Assembly (NCBI GenBank): GCA_018268915.1
Contig: JAFDVQ010000005.1
Coordinates: 496,001-560,000, forward strand
Length of the DNA stretch: 64,000 nt
Source of the DNA: Acidobacteriota bacterium
Lineage (GTDB): Bacteria > Acidobacteriota > Terriglobia > Terriglobales > Acidobacteriaceae
Reading direction: 5' to 3'
Within the stretch, counting starts at the first letter, position 1, and every line of letters begins with the position of its first letter. Below are positions 10,089 to 18,833 of this stretch, in pieces. Below the pieces are notes generated by a model. The model searched no databases. It was not told the origin of the DNA and saw only the letters and a list, made by a program, of their open reading frames with translations. A program made the translations under genes and the position numbers.

Positions 10089-10550
10089 ATGAGCTACGAC
10101 CTTATGGTCTTCGAGCCGGACGCCGTTCCGACGGGACACGAAGAGTTCCTGGAATGGTATTCGCGGCAAACAAAGTGGAGCGAAGACCACGGGTATGACA
10201 ATCCTGCCATCTCAACACCGCATTTGCAGGCCTGGTACCAGGACATGGTGCAGATGTTTCCCTCGATAAATAAGCCGGTCTCACTGGATGATCGCGTCGG
10301 AGACGAAGAATCGAGTACAGATTACGCGATTGGCCGGGACTTCATTTACGCCTCATTTGCATGGTCGAAGTCAGAGGCTGCGTACATGACCGTGGCTCGG
10401 CTCGCGGAGAAACACCGTCTGGGCCTGTTCAACGCAAGTTCAACCGGGGAAGAAGTCTGGGTACCCGGTGACGGACGAATGGTATTAGCTCACGACAAGG
10501 GACCGCCGACGTTCGCAGGACGGATCAAGAGCTTTCTGAATTTCGACTGA
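10089..10550 (+). CDS. Conserved hypothetical protein
   Basis: I do not recognise a characterised family. The 153-residue product starts MSYDLMVFEPDAVP, a start I associate with a group of uncharacterised bacterial proteins, and is rich in aromatic and acidic residues (LEWYSRQTKWSEDH, FIYASFAWSKSEAAY). It has no signal peptide or membrane segment, so it is probably cytoplasmic. Only a weak ribosome binding site precedes the ATG. It stands alone between the divergent ATP-grasp operon and the M61 peptidase gene. Codon use and frame length support a real gene. Confidence 0.7.
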   Translation: MSYDLMVFEPDAVPTGHEEFLEWYSRQTKWSEDHGYDNPAISTPHLQAWYQDMVQMFPSINKPVSLDDRVGDEESSTDYAIGRDFIYASFAWSKSEAAYMTVARLAEKHRLGLFNASSTGEEVWVPGDGRMVLAHDKGPPTFAGRIKSFLNFD

Positions 10551-10643
10551 GAACGGCTTTACGAGCAGCACAGCGGAAATCTAGTCCCAAATGGCTGATC
10601 TCGGAGCGTGGGGTAACCTGATCTTTTGGAGGTCCCGGTTCCG

Positions 10644-12575
10644 ATGCGCCCCCTACGGCTTTGCGCCGTCCAATTCCCTGCCCTTCTTATCGTCGCATTG
10701 AGCGTCGCAACTGCTAGTGCGCAAAAAGAGCCGATACAAATCACAGCCGATCTGACCGATGCTCCTCGCAAGATTTTCCATGCAGACATCGATATTCCGG
10801 TTTCGCCTGGGCCGCTGGATCTGATTTCGGTCGAGTGGGTTCCGGGACATCACATGCCGGGGGGGCCAGCCGGCCTGACGAGCGTGGTGTTCACAGCGAA
10901 CGGGAAGACTCTGGACTGGCGGCGAGATGACGTCGACATGTACGAGTACCATCTGACGGTTCCCGCCGGAGTGACAACGCTGCACGCGAGAGTAGAGTCG
11001 ATCTCCGCGCGCCGGGTCTCCCAGAGACTTGCGGCGCTGGAATGGGAAGCTCTGATGCTCTATCCGGCGCATGTGCCCGTCAAGGACATCCCGATACAGC
11101 CTTCGGTGAAAGTGCCTGCTGGATGGGGCATCGGTACGGCACTGAAACCGGTGAGTGGCGGAGCATACCCGGTCCCAGCGGCTGGGGCTATGACAAAGTT
11201 CGAGACAACGACTGTGGAGCAGCTTGAGGACTCGCCCGTTCTTACCGGACTCTACTTTCACGAGTACCCCCTTGCGCCGACGATCTCGCCGAAGCACTAT
11301 CTCGATGTGGCGGCAGACGCACCTGAAGATGCAAATCTGCGTCCATCCGTGCTGGCTGCGGCCGCGAACCTGGTGCGGGAGGCCGACGCGCTCTATGCGT
11401 CCCATCACTACGACGAGTATCACTTCTTGCTGACCCTTTCAGACGTGGCTGGCGGAATGGGGCTGGAACATGGTCAGTCGTCGGACAACGGAGTAGGCGA
11501 AAAGGGCTACGCCGACGATGTGCACCAACTGCCGGAAGCCGACCTGCTTTCGCACGAGTTCACGCACTCGTGGAACGGCAAGTACCGCCGGCCAGCGGGT
11601 CTTTATCAATCGGACTTCGCTACTCCGATGCATGGCGCGCTTTTGTGGGTCTACGAAGGGATGACGCAATACTGGGGCGATGTGCTGGCGGCGAGGTCGG
11701 GCCTGAAGTCGGCTGATCAGTACAAGGACACAATTGCGATGGTTGCGGCAGATCTGGACTACACACGAGGACGAGAGTGGAGATCGACTGAAGATACTGC
11801 GGTCGCGGCGAGCGTTCTGCGTGGCGGGAATCCTGCATGGTCCAACTGGAGGCGCGGCCAGGATTATTACTTCGAGGGCGAGTTGCTGTGGCTCGATGCG
11901 GACACGCGGATCCGAAAGATGAGCGACAACAAGAAATCGTTGAATGATTTTGTGAAGATTTTTCTGGGTAAGGGTGGCAATACGGGGCCGCTGATCGTGA
12001 CATATACATTCGACGAGCTAGTGCAAAACCTCAACCAGGTTGTGGCGTACGACTGGGCGAAGTTCCTGCATGACCGCGTGGACCGGATCAATCAGCGAGC
12101 GGATGTGGCGGGGCTGGAGCAGGGCGGCTACAAGCTCGTTTACAGAGATAAACCGACGAAGTCAGAACGGATGATTCAGGCAGCTGAGGGGCGTCGAGGC
12201 GGAGGGATTGACTGCTGGTATTCGATCGGGTTGCGGCTGGGGGCGGATGGGTCCATCTCCGATGTGCTATGGAACGGGCCTGCGGACAAGGCTGGGTTGG
12301 CGCCCGGCGAAAAGATCATCGCGGTGAACGACAAAGTCTACTCCCCGGATAATTTGCGGGAGGCGATTCGCGGAGCGAAAGATCCATCGAAGGCGATTCG
12401 AATGATCGTGCAGTCGGATACCTTTGTGTCAACGGTAGAGATCAACTACCACGATGGTGAACGCTATCCGGCACTGGAGCGAGTGGATGGAACGCCTGCC
12501 TACTTGGATGACATCGTCAAGCCGCTGACGACGCCGGAGAGGGCTCCGGAACAGAAAAAGGAAGACGGCGATTAG
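10644..12575 (+). CDS. M61 family metallopeptidase with C-terminal PDZ domain
   Basis: Secreted or periplasmic zinc aminopeptidase of the glycyl-aminopeptidase family, 643 residues. The ATG at 10644 is preferred because GGAGG lies 11 bases upstream and a good signal peptide follows (LLIVALSVATASAQ). A TTG at 10626 is in frame but overlaps that ribosome binding site. The N-terminal beta domain is followed by the thermolysin-like catalytic domain with HEFTH near residue 304, and the third zinc ligand is expected in LWVYEGMTQYWGD. Near the C-terminus a PDZ domain (DVLWNGPADKAGLAPGEKI) probably positions substrate. It is monocistronic. The minus-strand DnaC-like gene ends 22 bp downstream. Confidence 0.9.
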   Translation: MRPLRLCAVQFPALLIVALSVATASAQKEPIQITADLTDAPRKIFHADIDIPVSPGPLDLISVEWVPGHHMPGGPAGLTSVVFTANGKTLDWRRDDVDMYEYHLTVPAGVTTLHARVESISARRVSQRLAALEWEALMLYPAHVPVKDIPIQPSVKVPAGWGIGTALKPVSGGAYPVPAAGAMTKFETTTVEQLEDSPVLTGLYFHEYPLAPTISPKHYLDVAADAPEDANLRPSVLAAAANLVREADALYASHHYDEYHFLLTLSDVAGGMGLEHGQSSDNGVGEKGYADDVHQLPEADLLSHEFTHSWNGKYRRPAGLYQSDFATPMHGALLWVYEGMTQYWGDVLAARSGLKSADQYKDTIAMVAADLDYTRGREWRSTEDTAVAASVLRGGNPAWSNWRRGQDYYFEGELLWLDADTRIRKMSDNKKSLNDFVKIFLGKGGNTGPLIVTYTFDELVQNLNQVVAYDWAKFLHDRVDRINQRADVAGLEQGGYKLVYRDKPTKSERMIQAAEGRRGGGIDCWYSIGLRLGADGSISDVLWNGPADKAGLAPGEKIIAVNDKVYSPDNLREAIRGAKDPSKAIRMIVQSDTFVSTVEINYHDGERYPALERVDGTPAYLDDIVKPLTTPERAPEQKKEDGD

Positions 12576-12597
12576 TGCTCATTAGCTGATCTCGTGT

Positions 12598-13356
12598 TCA
12601 GCCGAAGCGCGCGCGCTTGACGGTTTGGCGGAAGTCTTCGCCGGTCATCTCGACCTTGACGCACATTTCGGCGAGGCGGGAACGCATGCGGTCGCCGATG
12701 CGATCGCCAAGGGTCTGTTCGCGGGCAGCGCGCTCCACGCTGCTTAGCGCTGCACCGCCAGCGGGCAGGTCGGGGTAGTTTGTGGTGATGATGGTGGTCT
12801 GCTTGTCGTTGTAGCGGGTGTTAAGAATGAGCGCAACCGTATCCCAGACCCACTCGTTCGGTTTCTGCGCGCCGAGGTCGTCAAGTACGAGCACATCGGC
12901 GGTGAAAACTGGCTTGAGCAGTTCGAGTTCCGTCGTATTGACCTGCGGGTTGTAGCTGTTCTGGATGTTCTTGAGCAGTTCACGGTAGTCGCAGAAGAGC
13001 CCTCTGCATCCTTTTTCCTGTACGAGACGACGAAGAACTCCGACGGCGAGGTGAGTTTTGCCGACGCCGATGGATCCGGTGAATAGCAGGCCCTTGCCGC
13101 CGGTGTCGTGCGGAAATTCGTCAACGAAGCGGCGAGCGGTGAGCAGACCTTTACCGAGGGATGGATTGGCTCCGCGAAAATCAGTTTCGTAGCCATCGAG
13201 GGTGTAGTGGCGGTAGCGCTCGGGAATGTGAGCGGCGCCGACGCGGCGCTCTTCGCGCTGCGACTGCTGGCACTCGCAGGGACGCGAGACCCAGAGGCCT
13301 CCGTCGGATTTGACGCGGATCAGGCCGATGCCGTCGCAGATGGGGCACTTGGTCAT
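12598..13356 (-). CDS. DnaC/IstB-like AAA+ ATPase, probable helicase loader
   Basis: An AAA+ ATPase of 252 residues. A short Cys-rich head (C4, C7, C27, C29) could bind zinc. It is followed by Walker A GSIGVGKTH (about residue 94), Walker B VLVLDDLG, sensor I IITTNYPD and an Arg-finger/sensor region GDRIGDRMRSRL. This pattern fits DnaC/DnaI helicase loaders and the related IstB transposition ATPases. No IstA transposase or terminal repeats are nearby, so a housekeeping replication role is more likely. The ATG at 13356 is preceded by AAGAGAG. A longer frame to 13557 lacks family-like sequence before this point. Confidence 0.83.
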   Translation of the reverse strand: MTKCPICDGIGLIRVKSDGGLWVSRPCECQQSQREERRVGAAHIPERYRHYTLDGYETDFRGANPSLGKGLLTARRFVDEFPHDTGGKGLLFTGSIGVGKTHLAVGVLRRLVQEKGCRGLFCDYRELLKNIQNSYNPQVNTTELELLKPVFTADVLVLDDLGAQKPNEWVWDTVALILNTRYNDKQTTIITTNYPDLPAGGAALSSVERAAREQTLGDRIGDRMRSRLAEMCVKVEMTGEDFRQTVKRARFG

Positions 13357-13607
13357 TGCTCTCTTCAGGCTAGCGCAATCGGAGCGGGTGCGTTGCGGTG
13401 GGAAAGACGGGGTGGATCGTGGAAAAGGCTTCGACTGTATTTGATAAATCTGCGTCCTTGGTTTCCCACCTTTGCCGCGCACGGATGGAGCACCCGACTT
13501 TGGCGAATCATCTCTGTCTCCCACGTTTCCAAAGGCACAGCGATGGATGGGCACCACGATAAGATTGGGAGTTCGCTAATTTCGAGTTTATTGAGGGGCT
13601 GGCATTC

Positions 13608-14441
13608 ATGAATCGAGTTTCCTTGCGGGTTGCTGTTGCGTCGCTTGCCGTTGTTTGCGGATTGGTGATTGGCTTGGGACGGATGAGTCAGGCATTGCCT
13701 GCGCAGGAGCCGGGTAATGTGCCGGAGACAAAAGCACCGGCGCCCGCTCCGGCTGCGCAGAAACATCCTGCCAACGACTACTGGAATGAGCATGACAGGC
13801 AGTTGTTGAACGATTTCCCGTTGCTCGCACGGTTCAAAGAGGCCGATACAACCTTAGGGCCTCCGGCGGCGGGAGAGAAGCGTGTAGTGTTCATGGGCGA
13901 CTCGATTACCGAGGGCTGGCATTTCGAGAAGCCGGACGGTGTCTTTGCTGCAAAGCCTTATGTGAATCGCGGGATCAGCGGCCAAACTACTCCGCAGATG
14001 GTGTTGCGCTTCCACCAGGACGTGATCAATCTGCGACCGGCGGTTGTCGTGATTCTCGCAGGAACGAATGACATCGCAGGTAATACGGGTCCGATGACGC
14101 CGCAGGATACGGAGAACAACATTGCTGCCATGGCGGAGATGGCGGCGCAGAATCGCATTGCGGTGGTGCTGTGCTCGATTCTGCCGGCGTTCGATTATCC
14201 GTGGCAGCCGGGCCTGACGCCTGCGCCGAAGATCGATGCATTGAATGCGTGGATCAAGGACTATGCCGCGCAACACAACTATGTGTACGTGGACTATCAC
14301 ACCGCGATGAAAGACGCACGCGACGGACTGCCGGCAAACCTGAGCAAAGATGGTGTCCACCCGACTCCCGCTGGATACGAGATCATGGCACCGCTGGTCG
14401 AAGCCGGAATTGCGAAGGCTGTGAAGAATGCGGGAGTTTGA
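13608..14441 (+). CDS. SGNH/GDSL-family esterase, secreted
   Basis: Exported hydrolase of 277 residues. A signal peptide (VAVASLAVVCGLVIGLG) is followed by an Ala/Pro linker. The SGNH blocks are complete: catalytic Ser99 in FMGDSITEG, Gly in RGISGQTT, Asn154 in AGTNDIAG, and Asp248/His251 in DGVHPTPAGY. Close relatives act on acyl esters of sugars or lipids, often as acetylhydrolases of platelet-activating-factor type or carbohydrate deacetylases. The substrate here cannot be told. The gene is monocistronic. The start is ATG at 13608 with GAGGGG about 12 bases upstream. Confidence 0.88.
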   Translation: MNRVSLRVAVASLAVVCGLVIGLGRMSQALPAQEPGNVPETKAPAPAPAAQKHPANDYWNEHDRQLLNDFPLLARFKEADTTLGPPAAGEKRVVFMGDSITEGWHFEKPDGVFAAKPYVNRGISGQTTPQMVLRFHQDVINLRPAVVVILAGTNDIAGNTGPMTPQDTENNIAAMAEMAAQNRIAVVLCSILPAFDYPWQPGLTPAPKIDALNAWIKDYAAQHNYVYVDYHTAMKDARDGLPANLSKDGVHPTPAGYEIMAPLVEAGIAKAVKNAGV

Positions 14442-14943
14442 CTGTCAGGCGTAGGAATCAGCTGTCGGGCTCGAAGAGACTCGCAGGTCCAAATTCCCGG
14501 TGCGTATTTCAAGGGGTCCCCTCCCCCCACCCTTTTTTGGCTTAAAAGTCTACTTTCTGCAACTTGTTGTCGATTGGTATCTGCAAGTCATATATCTAAG
14601 GCACTTAGCGATTTGATCTTGACCGAAGACGGTTTGTAGCTGGTCATAATTTCCGAATTGAAGCCTCACCTCGCTGAAGCAATTACAAACTTCACGACGG
14701 TTCTAATTTCAGTATGCACAAATACACGAAATAGCCTGCCAACTGTCAGTTCGATTCAAGCGCATTGCCCGCGGAGGAGACCGGATGTATCGCGCGAGTT
14801 CTGGTCGATCCCGTACCAGGAACGAAGTCCTGAGAAGTGGGGTGTGGAGTGAGTTCAGTCAGGAGTCACAGACGGATCGGCCGGCAGGAAAATGCCCACC
14901 CGGGACAGCGGATGGGCACTTGCCTTTCACGCATTAATTCGGA
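14442..14943. other. 500-bp gene-free spacer with C/T-rich element
   Basis: No convincing gene is seen here. At 14513-14521 GGGGTCCCC is followed by a C-run and then a T-run (to about 14538). After that comes an AT-rich stretch with CTGCAAGTCATATATC and CTAAGGCACTTAG up to about 14610. This arrangement resembles extragenic repeats I recall from Acidobacteriota genomes, but no second copy is visible in the window. A 53-codon frame at 14784 follows GGAGGA, but it runs through the terminator of the next gene, so I did not call it. Confidence 0.4.
14889..14918 (-). terminator. Intrinsic terminator of the DUF892 gene
   Basis: TGCCCACCC (14893-14901) and GGATGGGCA (14910-14918) pair over 9 bp with one G-U wobble and an 8-base loop. 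On the minus strand the stem is followed by TTTT (14892-14889). It lies 26 bp past the stop of the minus-strand gene. Confidence 0.7.
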
Positions 14944-15474
14944 CTATGCTGCGGCCGTGGATCTAGATTCGCGCTGTGCCTTTGGATTTGCGCTGTGCGA
15001 GATCTCAGTTAGCAGACGGTCCGCGTGCTTCTCTTCATCGAGGGTCTGCTGAAGAATCTGTGTGTGCTCAGTGAGGCCGAGGGTTTCCGCCCAGTCGCGT
15101 GCGCTGCCGTAGGATGCGATCTCGTAGTGCTCAACCTTCTGGGCTGTAGCAATCAGGCCAGCATCGCGAACTGAGCCGGGATCGGTTTCCTTGGTGATGT
15201 TTTCGCCGGAGCCAACGATGGCTGTCAGGATTGGGTCCTTCTTGTCGTCGGCATCTCCCTTGACATCAATCAGCAGCTTCTCAATGCGTTGCACGTGGAC
15301 TCGGCTCTCCTGCAGGTGCGACTGGAAGGCCTGTTTGAGCTGAGGCTCCTCTGCGTGGTCAATCATCTTGGGAAGTCCATCGACAATCTGGTTCTCGGTA
15401 GATAGGAGATAACGGAGTTGGGCAGTGTAAAGTGCACGAAGACTCTGAAAGTCGTTGGGGGTAATAAGTCCCAT
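14944..15474 (-). CDS. DUF892 (YciE/YciF) ferritin-like protein
   Basis: Cytoplasmic four-helix protein of 176 residues in the YciE/YciF family, linked in other bacteria to stress survival and, by fold, to di-iron binding. The family signature is visible: FQSLRALYTAQLRYLLSTE at the start, then SHLQESRVHVQRIEKL and KVEHYEIASYGSARDWAE. LDEEKHADRLLTEI gives the last Glu/His metal-type pair. The ATG at 15474 follows AGAGG with an 8-base spacer. The C-terminus is an Ala/Ser-rich tail. It has its own terminator at 14889-14918 and so is monocistronic. Confidence 0.9.
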   Translation of the reverse strand: MGLITPNDFQSLRALYTAQLRYLLSTENQIVDGLPKMIDHAEEPQLKQAFQSHLQESRVHVQRIEKLLIDVKGDADDKKDPILTAIVGSGENITKETDPGSVRDAGLIATAQKVEHYEIASYGSARDWAETLGLTEHTQILQQTLDEEKHADRLLTEISHSANPKAQRESRSTAAA

Positions 15475-15680
15475 AGATTTAACCTCTAATCGATTTGCTT
15501 ACGCTCGTTCCTGCACTTGGAGGCGAGGACCTAAGTACGCGTTGTCCCGGCCTGGGGACTTGCGGTGGAAATCGAAAGAAAGCGTCGGCAGCAGTTGAAG
15601 CTCTGAATGACTGCAACTTTCAGGGCAGAAGGCAGTAGAATCTCAGCTTCCGAGCATCTCACAATCAAGGTGCCATCTAC

Positions 15681-16976
15681 TTGTCTACTTCCTCATTAAC
15701 TTCGGTCCTGTTTGTCCTTTTATTGCTCATTGGCCTTGCGCAACTTCTTGGCGCTTTGTTCGTGAAGATGCGCCAGCCCAAGGTGATCGGGGAGATCCTG
15801 GCTGGGGTTGTGCTGGGGCCGGCTTTGCTTGGTCGCTTCCCTGCTGTAGCGAATCTGACGCAATCGGCCCTGCACAAAAGCGACGTGCTGGAGTTCATTT
15901 ATTGGCTGGGGTTACTGCTGCTTATGTTCCTGAGCGGGGCTGAGACGCAGCAGCTATTCAGTCGCGAAGAACGGCGCGAGGTGGGCTGGTTGACTGTTGT
16001 GGGGACCGGAATCCCCTTTGTTTTAGGGCTGATATTTGCTCCCATGCTTATTCGGCCTTCGCTGGAGGGTCCGAACGGCAATCGGCTTTCGATGGTCATT
16101 ATCCTCGCCGTAGGCGTGGCCGTAACGTCGGTCCCTGTGGTCTCCAAGATCTTCAGCGACCTGAAGATTTTGCACACGCGGTTTGCACGGCTCGTGCTGG
16201 GAGTTGCGGTGCTGGAAGACATCGTTCTCTGGCTGGCATTGGCGATGGCGACGGCTGCAGCCGGAAAGCAGGCTCTCGATCCGAAGAAAATGACTATGCA
16301 CCTCGGGTTCACGGTCGCCTTCTTTGCCCTGGGGCTCACGCTCGTGCCACGGATCGTGAAGAGGATAAACAAGGCTGAGTACAACATTTTGGCCAAGAGC
16401 AGCCCAGTCGGATATGCGATCGCCGTACTGCTAGCTTATTGCGCGGTGGCTGGGGCTCTGGATGTCAGCGTGGTGTTTGCGGCGTTTCTGGCGGGATTCG
16501 CGGTCGTTCACAAGAAGCGCAGGCTGTTCGCGGAGGCGCTGGATTCGATTGGCAAGGTAGCCTTTGCCGTGTTCGTTCCGGTGTACTTTGCAATCGTTGG
16601 GCTGAAGCTGGACCTGGCGCGAGGTGTCTCGCTGGGGATGATGGCGGCATTCATCCTGGGGACGTGCGCCGTGAAGATCGCTTCGGTTTCGCTGGCGGGA
16701 CGGTTCGCAGGGTTTCGCGGACTGGATTTGCTGAATCTGGCGATCACGACCAATGCACGGGGCGGACCGGGAATCGTGCTGGCAAGCGTGGCTTTCGATG
16801 CAGGAATCATCAGTTCCCAGTTCTATACGACACTGGTGGTGGCAGCTGTTCTGACATCGCAGGTGGCCGGGGCATGGTTGGAGTTTGTTCTGCGTAAGGG
16901 CTGGCCCCTGTTGACTCCTAAGGAGATGCTTCCGGGAACGAAGCCTGCCGAGGACAACCCATCTGTAGCAGCCTGA
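15681..16976 (+). CDS. CPA2-type cation:proton antiporter
   Basis: Inner-membrane exchanger of 431 residues, which probably moves Na+ or K+ against H+. About twelve hydrophobic segments run through the protein. Family features are MRQPKVIGEILAGVVLGP near the N-terminus, VAVTSVPVVSKIFSDLK in the core and TNARGGPGIVLASVAFDAG near the C-terminus. There is no RCK/TrkA nucleotide-binding domain at the end, so it is the short form. The start is a TTG at 15681 with AAGG 10 bases upstream. No better start lies downstream before the first membrane helix. Confidence 0.88.
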   Translation: MSTSSLTSVLFVLLLLIGLAQLLGALFVKMRQPKVIGEILAGVVLGPALLGRFPAVANLTQSALHKSDVLEFIYWLGLLLLMFLSGAETQQLFSREERREVGWLTVVGTGIPFVLGLIFAPMLIRPSLEGPNGNRLSMVIILAVGVAVTSVPVVSKIFSDLKILHTRFARLVLGVAVLEDIVLWLALAMATAAAGKQALDPKKMTMHLGFTVAFFALGLTLVPRIVKRINKAEYNILAKSSPVGYAIAVLLAYCAVAGALDVSVVFAAFLAGFAVVHKKRRLFAEALDSIGKVAFAVFVPVYFAIVGLKLDLARGVSLGMMAAFILGTCAVKIASVSLAGRFAGFRGLDLLNLAITTNARGGPGIVLASVAFDAGIISSQFYTTLVVAAVLTSQVAGAWLEFVLRKGWPLLTPKEMLPGTKPAEDNPSVAA

Positions 16977-16981
16977 ATCGT

Positions 16982-17010
16982 TTGCGCTGCCTGCTGAATC
17001 CCAATACAAT
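16982..17010 (+). promoter_or_regulatory. Putative sigma-70-type promoter of rpmE
   Basis: TTGCGC (16982-16987), a 17-bp spacer, then TACAAT (17005-17010). The -10 box matches the consensus at five of six positions; the -35 box matches at three. Transcription would start near 17017, giving a leader of about 29 bases before rpmE. Confidence 0.5.
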
Positions 17011-17045
17011 AGATAAGGAATATCGCTGGAAAGGTCAGTCTTTAG

Positions 17046-17264
17046 ATGCCCAAGGAAAAGATTCACCCAAATTACGCGAGCGTTCGAGTAGTGTGCGCAT
17101 GCGGAAACAATTTTGAGACCCGGTCCACCCACAAGGGTGACATCCACGTGGAAATCTGTTCGAACTGCCACCCGTTCTTCACTGGCAAGCAGCGCCTGGT
17201 CGATACGGCAGGACGCGTCGAGCGGTTCCGCCGCAAGTACGCCAAGGCTGGGGAGCAAAAGTAA
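17046..17264 (+). CDS. rpmE: 50S ribosomal protein L31
   Basis: Small ribosomal protein of 72 residues with the typical start [10 protein letters not shown] and the zinc-binding form of L31: CACG near residue 18 and [12 protein letters not shown] near residue 38 (C-x-C and C-x2-C). It belongs to the large subunit and forms part of the bridge to the 30S subunit. The Cys-containing version is the zinc-replete paralogue; no zinc-independent copy is in the window. The gene has its own likely promoter at 16982-17010 and lies 81 bp upstream of dusB. Confidence 0.96.
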   Translation: MPKEKIHPNYASVRVVCACGNNFETRSTHKGDIHVEICSNCHPFFTGKQRLVDTAGRVERFRRKYAKAGEQK

Positions 17265-17294
17265 GCACCTGCGAGAGCAGCGGCAGAGTGATTG

Positions 17295-17316
17295 GGCCTC
17301 CGCCACGGCGGAGGCC
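17295..17316 (+). terminator. GC-rich hairpin between rpmE and dusB
   Basis: GGCCTCCGC (17295-17303), loop CACG, then GCGGAGGCC (17308-17316): a perfect 9-bp stem 30 bp past rpmE. The following bases (TAAGTTCGTTTGG) hold only a poor U-tract, so it may attenuate or stabilise rather than fully terminate. Confidence 0.5.
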
Positions 17317-17345
17317 TAAGTTCGTTTGGCGGGAAAAACAATCGT

Positions 17346-18572
17346 ATGGCAGGCAAGGGATTCACGGTGAAAAAAAACTGGGACAATCCCATCGAGCACA
17401 CAATGCCCGTGGGGGTCCGTGTGCCTGCCGAGATGCAAGTGGGATCAGTGACGGTAGCTCCCGCGACCGTTCTTGCGCCCATGGCTGGCGTAACAGACAC
17501 GGTATTCAGACGTTTCATTCGCCATGCGAGCGTTTTCTCCAGAGATCTGGAATCAGCGGTGGAAGTTCAGGAAATAGCCGCGGTTGAGGCGGACGTTACT
17601 AATCAACAGTCCGGTTGCGGGCTGCTGATGACCGAATTCACGTCGGCCGACGGGCTGTCACGGATGCGCGAGTCCAAACGTCGGCGATATCTGACGTTTT
17701 ACGACGATGAGCATCCAATCGGAGCGCAATTATTCGGATCCAAAGCCGAAACGCTGGCGGAAGCGGCCCGCATTGTGCAGGATACCGGCTTCGATACCGT
17801 GGATCTTAATCTTGGCTGCCCTGCGAAGCGTGTAGTTGGCTGCAACGGCGGTTCAGGACTACTGCGCGACCTGCCTAAGATCGGTGAGATCTTCCGAGAG
17901 GTCCGGAAAGCGGTGACAATCCCCTTCACCGTAAAGTTTCGGCTCGGGTGGAACGACTCCCAAATTGTCTGCGTCGATCTTGCGCGCATGGCGGAAGGCG
18001 AAGGGCTCAATGCCGTCGCGCTGCATGCTCGCACGCGGGAGCAAGGATACAGTGGACAAGCCCGATGGGAATGGATCACTGCGGTAAAGCAGGCGATAGG
18101 TATACCTGTGGTTGGAAACGGGGACATCCGAACTCCGGAGGACGCGGCGGCCATGATTGCGCAGACAGGCTGCGACGCAGTTATGATCGGGCGTGCCGCC
18201 CCGGCCAACCCCTGGATTTTCAGGCAGATTGCCCAGTACACTGCCACTGGAAGCTATCAGCAGCCGACTTTTGCTGACCGGCACCGAATGATTCGCGTCT
18301 ACTTCGAGATGCTGCTGGCAGAGGCAGAGGCGACCCGGGATCTTCCGCGAGATGCACGGATAGGGGAAACCGCAGGAAAAATGAAGCAGTTTGCAACCTG
18401 GTTTACACACGGTGTGCCGGGGGGAGCCAAGCTGCGTAAAGCAATCTACACAGCTAAGACCGGGTCGGAAGTTCTGGATCGAGTGAACTCATTCTTTGCC
18501 GACCAGCCAGCCTCAGGTGACTTCGATGTCGCTCCGACTGCGTTCCCCGAATCTGAGTTGGTATGCGATTGA
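17346..18572 (+). CDS. dusB: tRNA-dihydrouridine synthase
   Basis: Flavoenzyme that reduces uridine to dihydrouridine in tRNA. Length is 408 residues, longer than E. coli DusB. The TIM barrel has APMAGVTD at about residue 44, the catalytic Cys in LNLGCPAKRV, GGSGLLRDLP, HARTRE, and the FMN phosphate site VVGNGDI plus MIGRAAPANPWIF. An extra segment of roughly 32 residues (about 57-88) sits between VFRRF and GCGLLMTEF, where E. coli DusB continues directly. About 30 additional residues precede the barrel. I chose the ATG at 17346. An earlier in-frame start at 17292 would place the rpmE hairpin inside the gene. Confidence 0.9.
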   Translation: MAGKGFTVKKNWDNPIEHTMPVGVRVPAEMQVGSVTVAPATVLAPMAGVTDTVFRRFIRHASVFSRDLESAVEVQEIAAVEADVTNQQSGCGLLMTEFTSADGLSRMRESKRRRYLTFYDDEHPIGAQLFGSKAETLAEAARIVQDTGFDTVDLNLGCPAKRVVGCNGGSGLLRDLPKIGEIFREVRKAVTIPFTVKFRLGWNDSQIVCVDLARMAEGEGLNAVALHARTREQGYSGQARWEWITAVKQAIGIPVVGNGDIRTPEDAAAMIAQTGCDAVMIGRAAPANPWIFRQIAQYTATGSYQQPTFADRHRMIRVYFEMLLAEAEATRDLPRDARIGETAGKMKQFATWFTHGVPGGAKLRKAIYTAKTGSEVLDRVNSFFADQPASGDFDVAPTAFPESELVCD

Positions 18573-18833
18573 TGGCGTGACATCACGGGTGAAATCAGAG
18601 AGATAGCATTTCCCATCCGAGCCTGTATCCGTCGAAACCTGAGTAACGTACCCAGGATTACCTCTGCACCTTTTTCTACCAACAACTTAGACCGAAAGTG
18701 GCATGTCCTGGAGGGAGACTTGTCGCTATATTTGGGTTACTGAAGTAGCGAGGTCTGGCTTGTCGGTCCTGGTCGGGGATTCCGGCAGTGGAAGGGTCTG
18801 AATTTCTCTGGTGTAACGACAGTCCTCCCAGAT

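Noticed and set aside
12598..13356. DnaC/IstB-like ATPase as part of an IS21-type insertion element
   Set aside because: No IstA transposase, terminal inverted repeats or target duplication around it. Composition matches the neighbours.
14784..14936. 53-codon frame behind GGAGGA
   Set aside because: It reads through the terminator hairpin of the DUF892 gene and has no protein-like composition.
15544..15559. GTCCC-N6-GGGAC repeat between DUF892 and antiporter genes
   Set aside because: Short GC-rich arms without promoter context. It resembles the enhancer half-site only by chance, and no sigma-54 element follows.
18573..18833. Possible cyclic di-GMP riboswitch before the GGDEF gene
   Set aside because: The conserved GEMM core and tetraloop pairing could not be found in this spacer.
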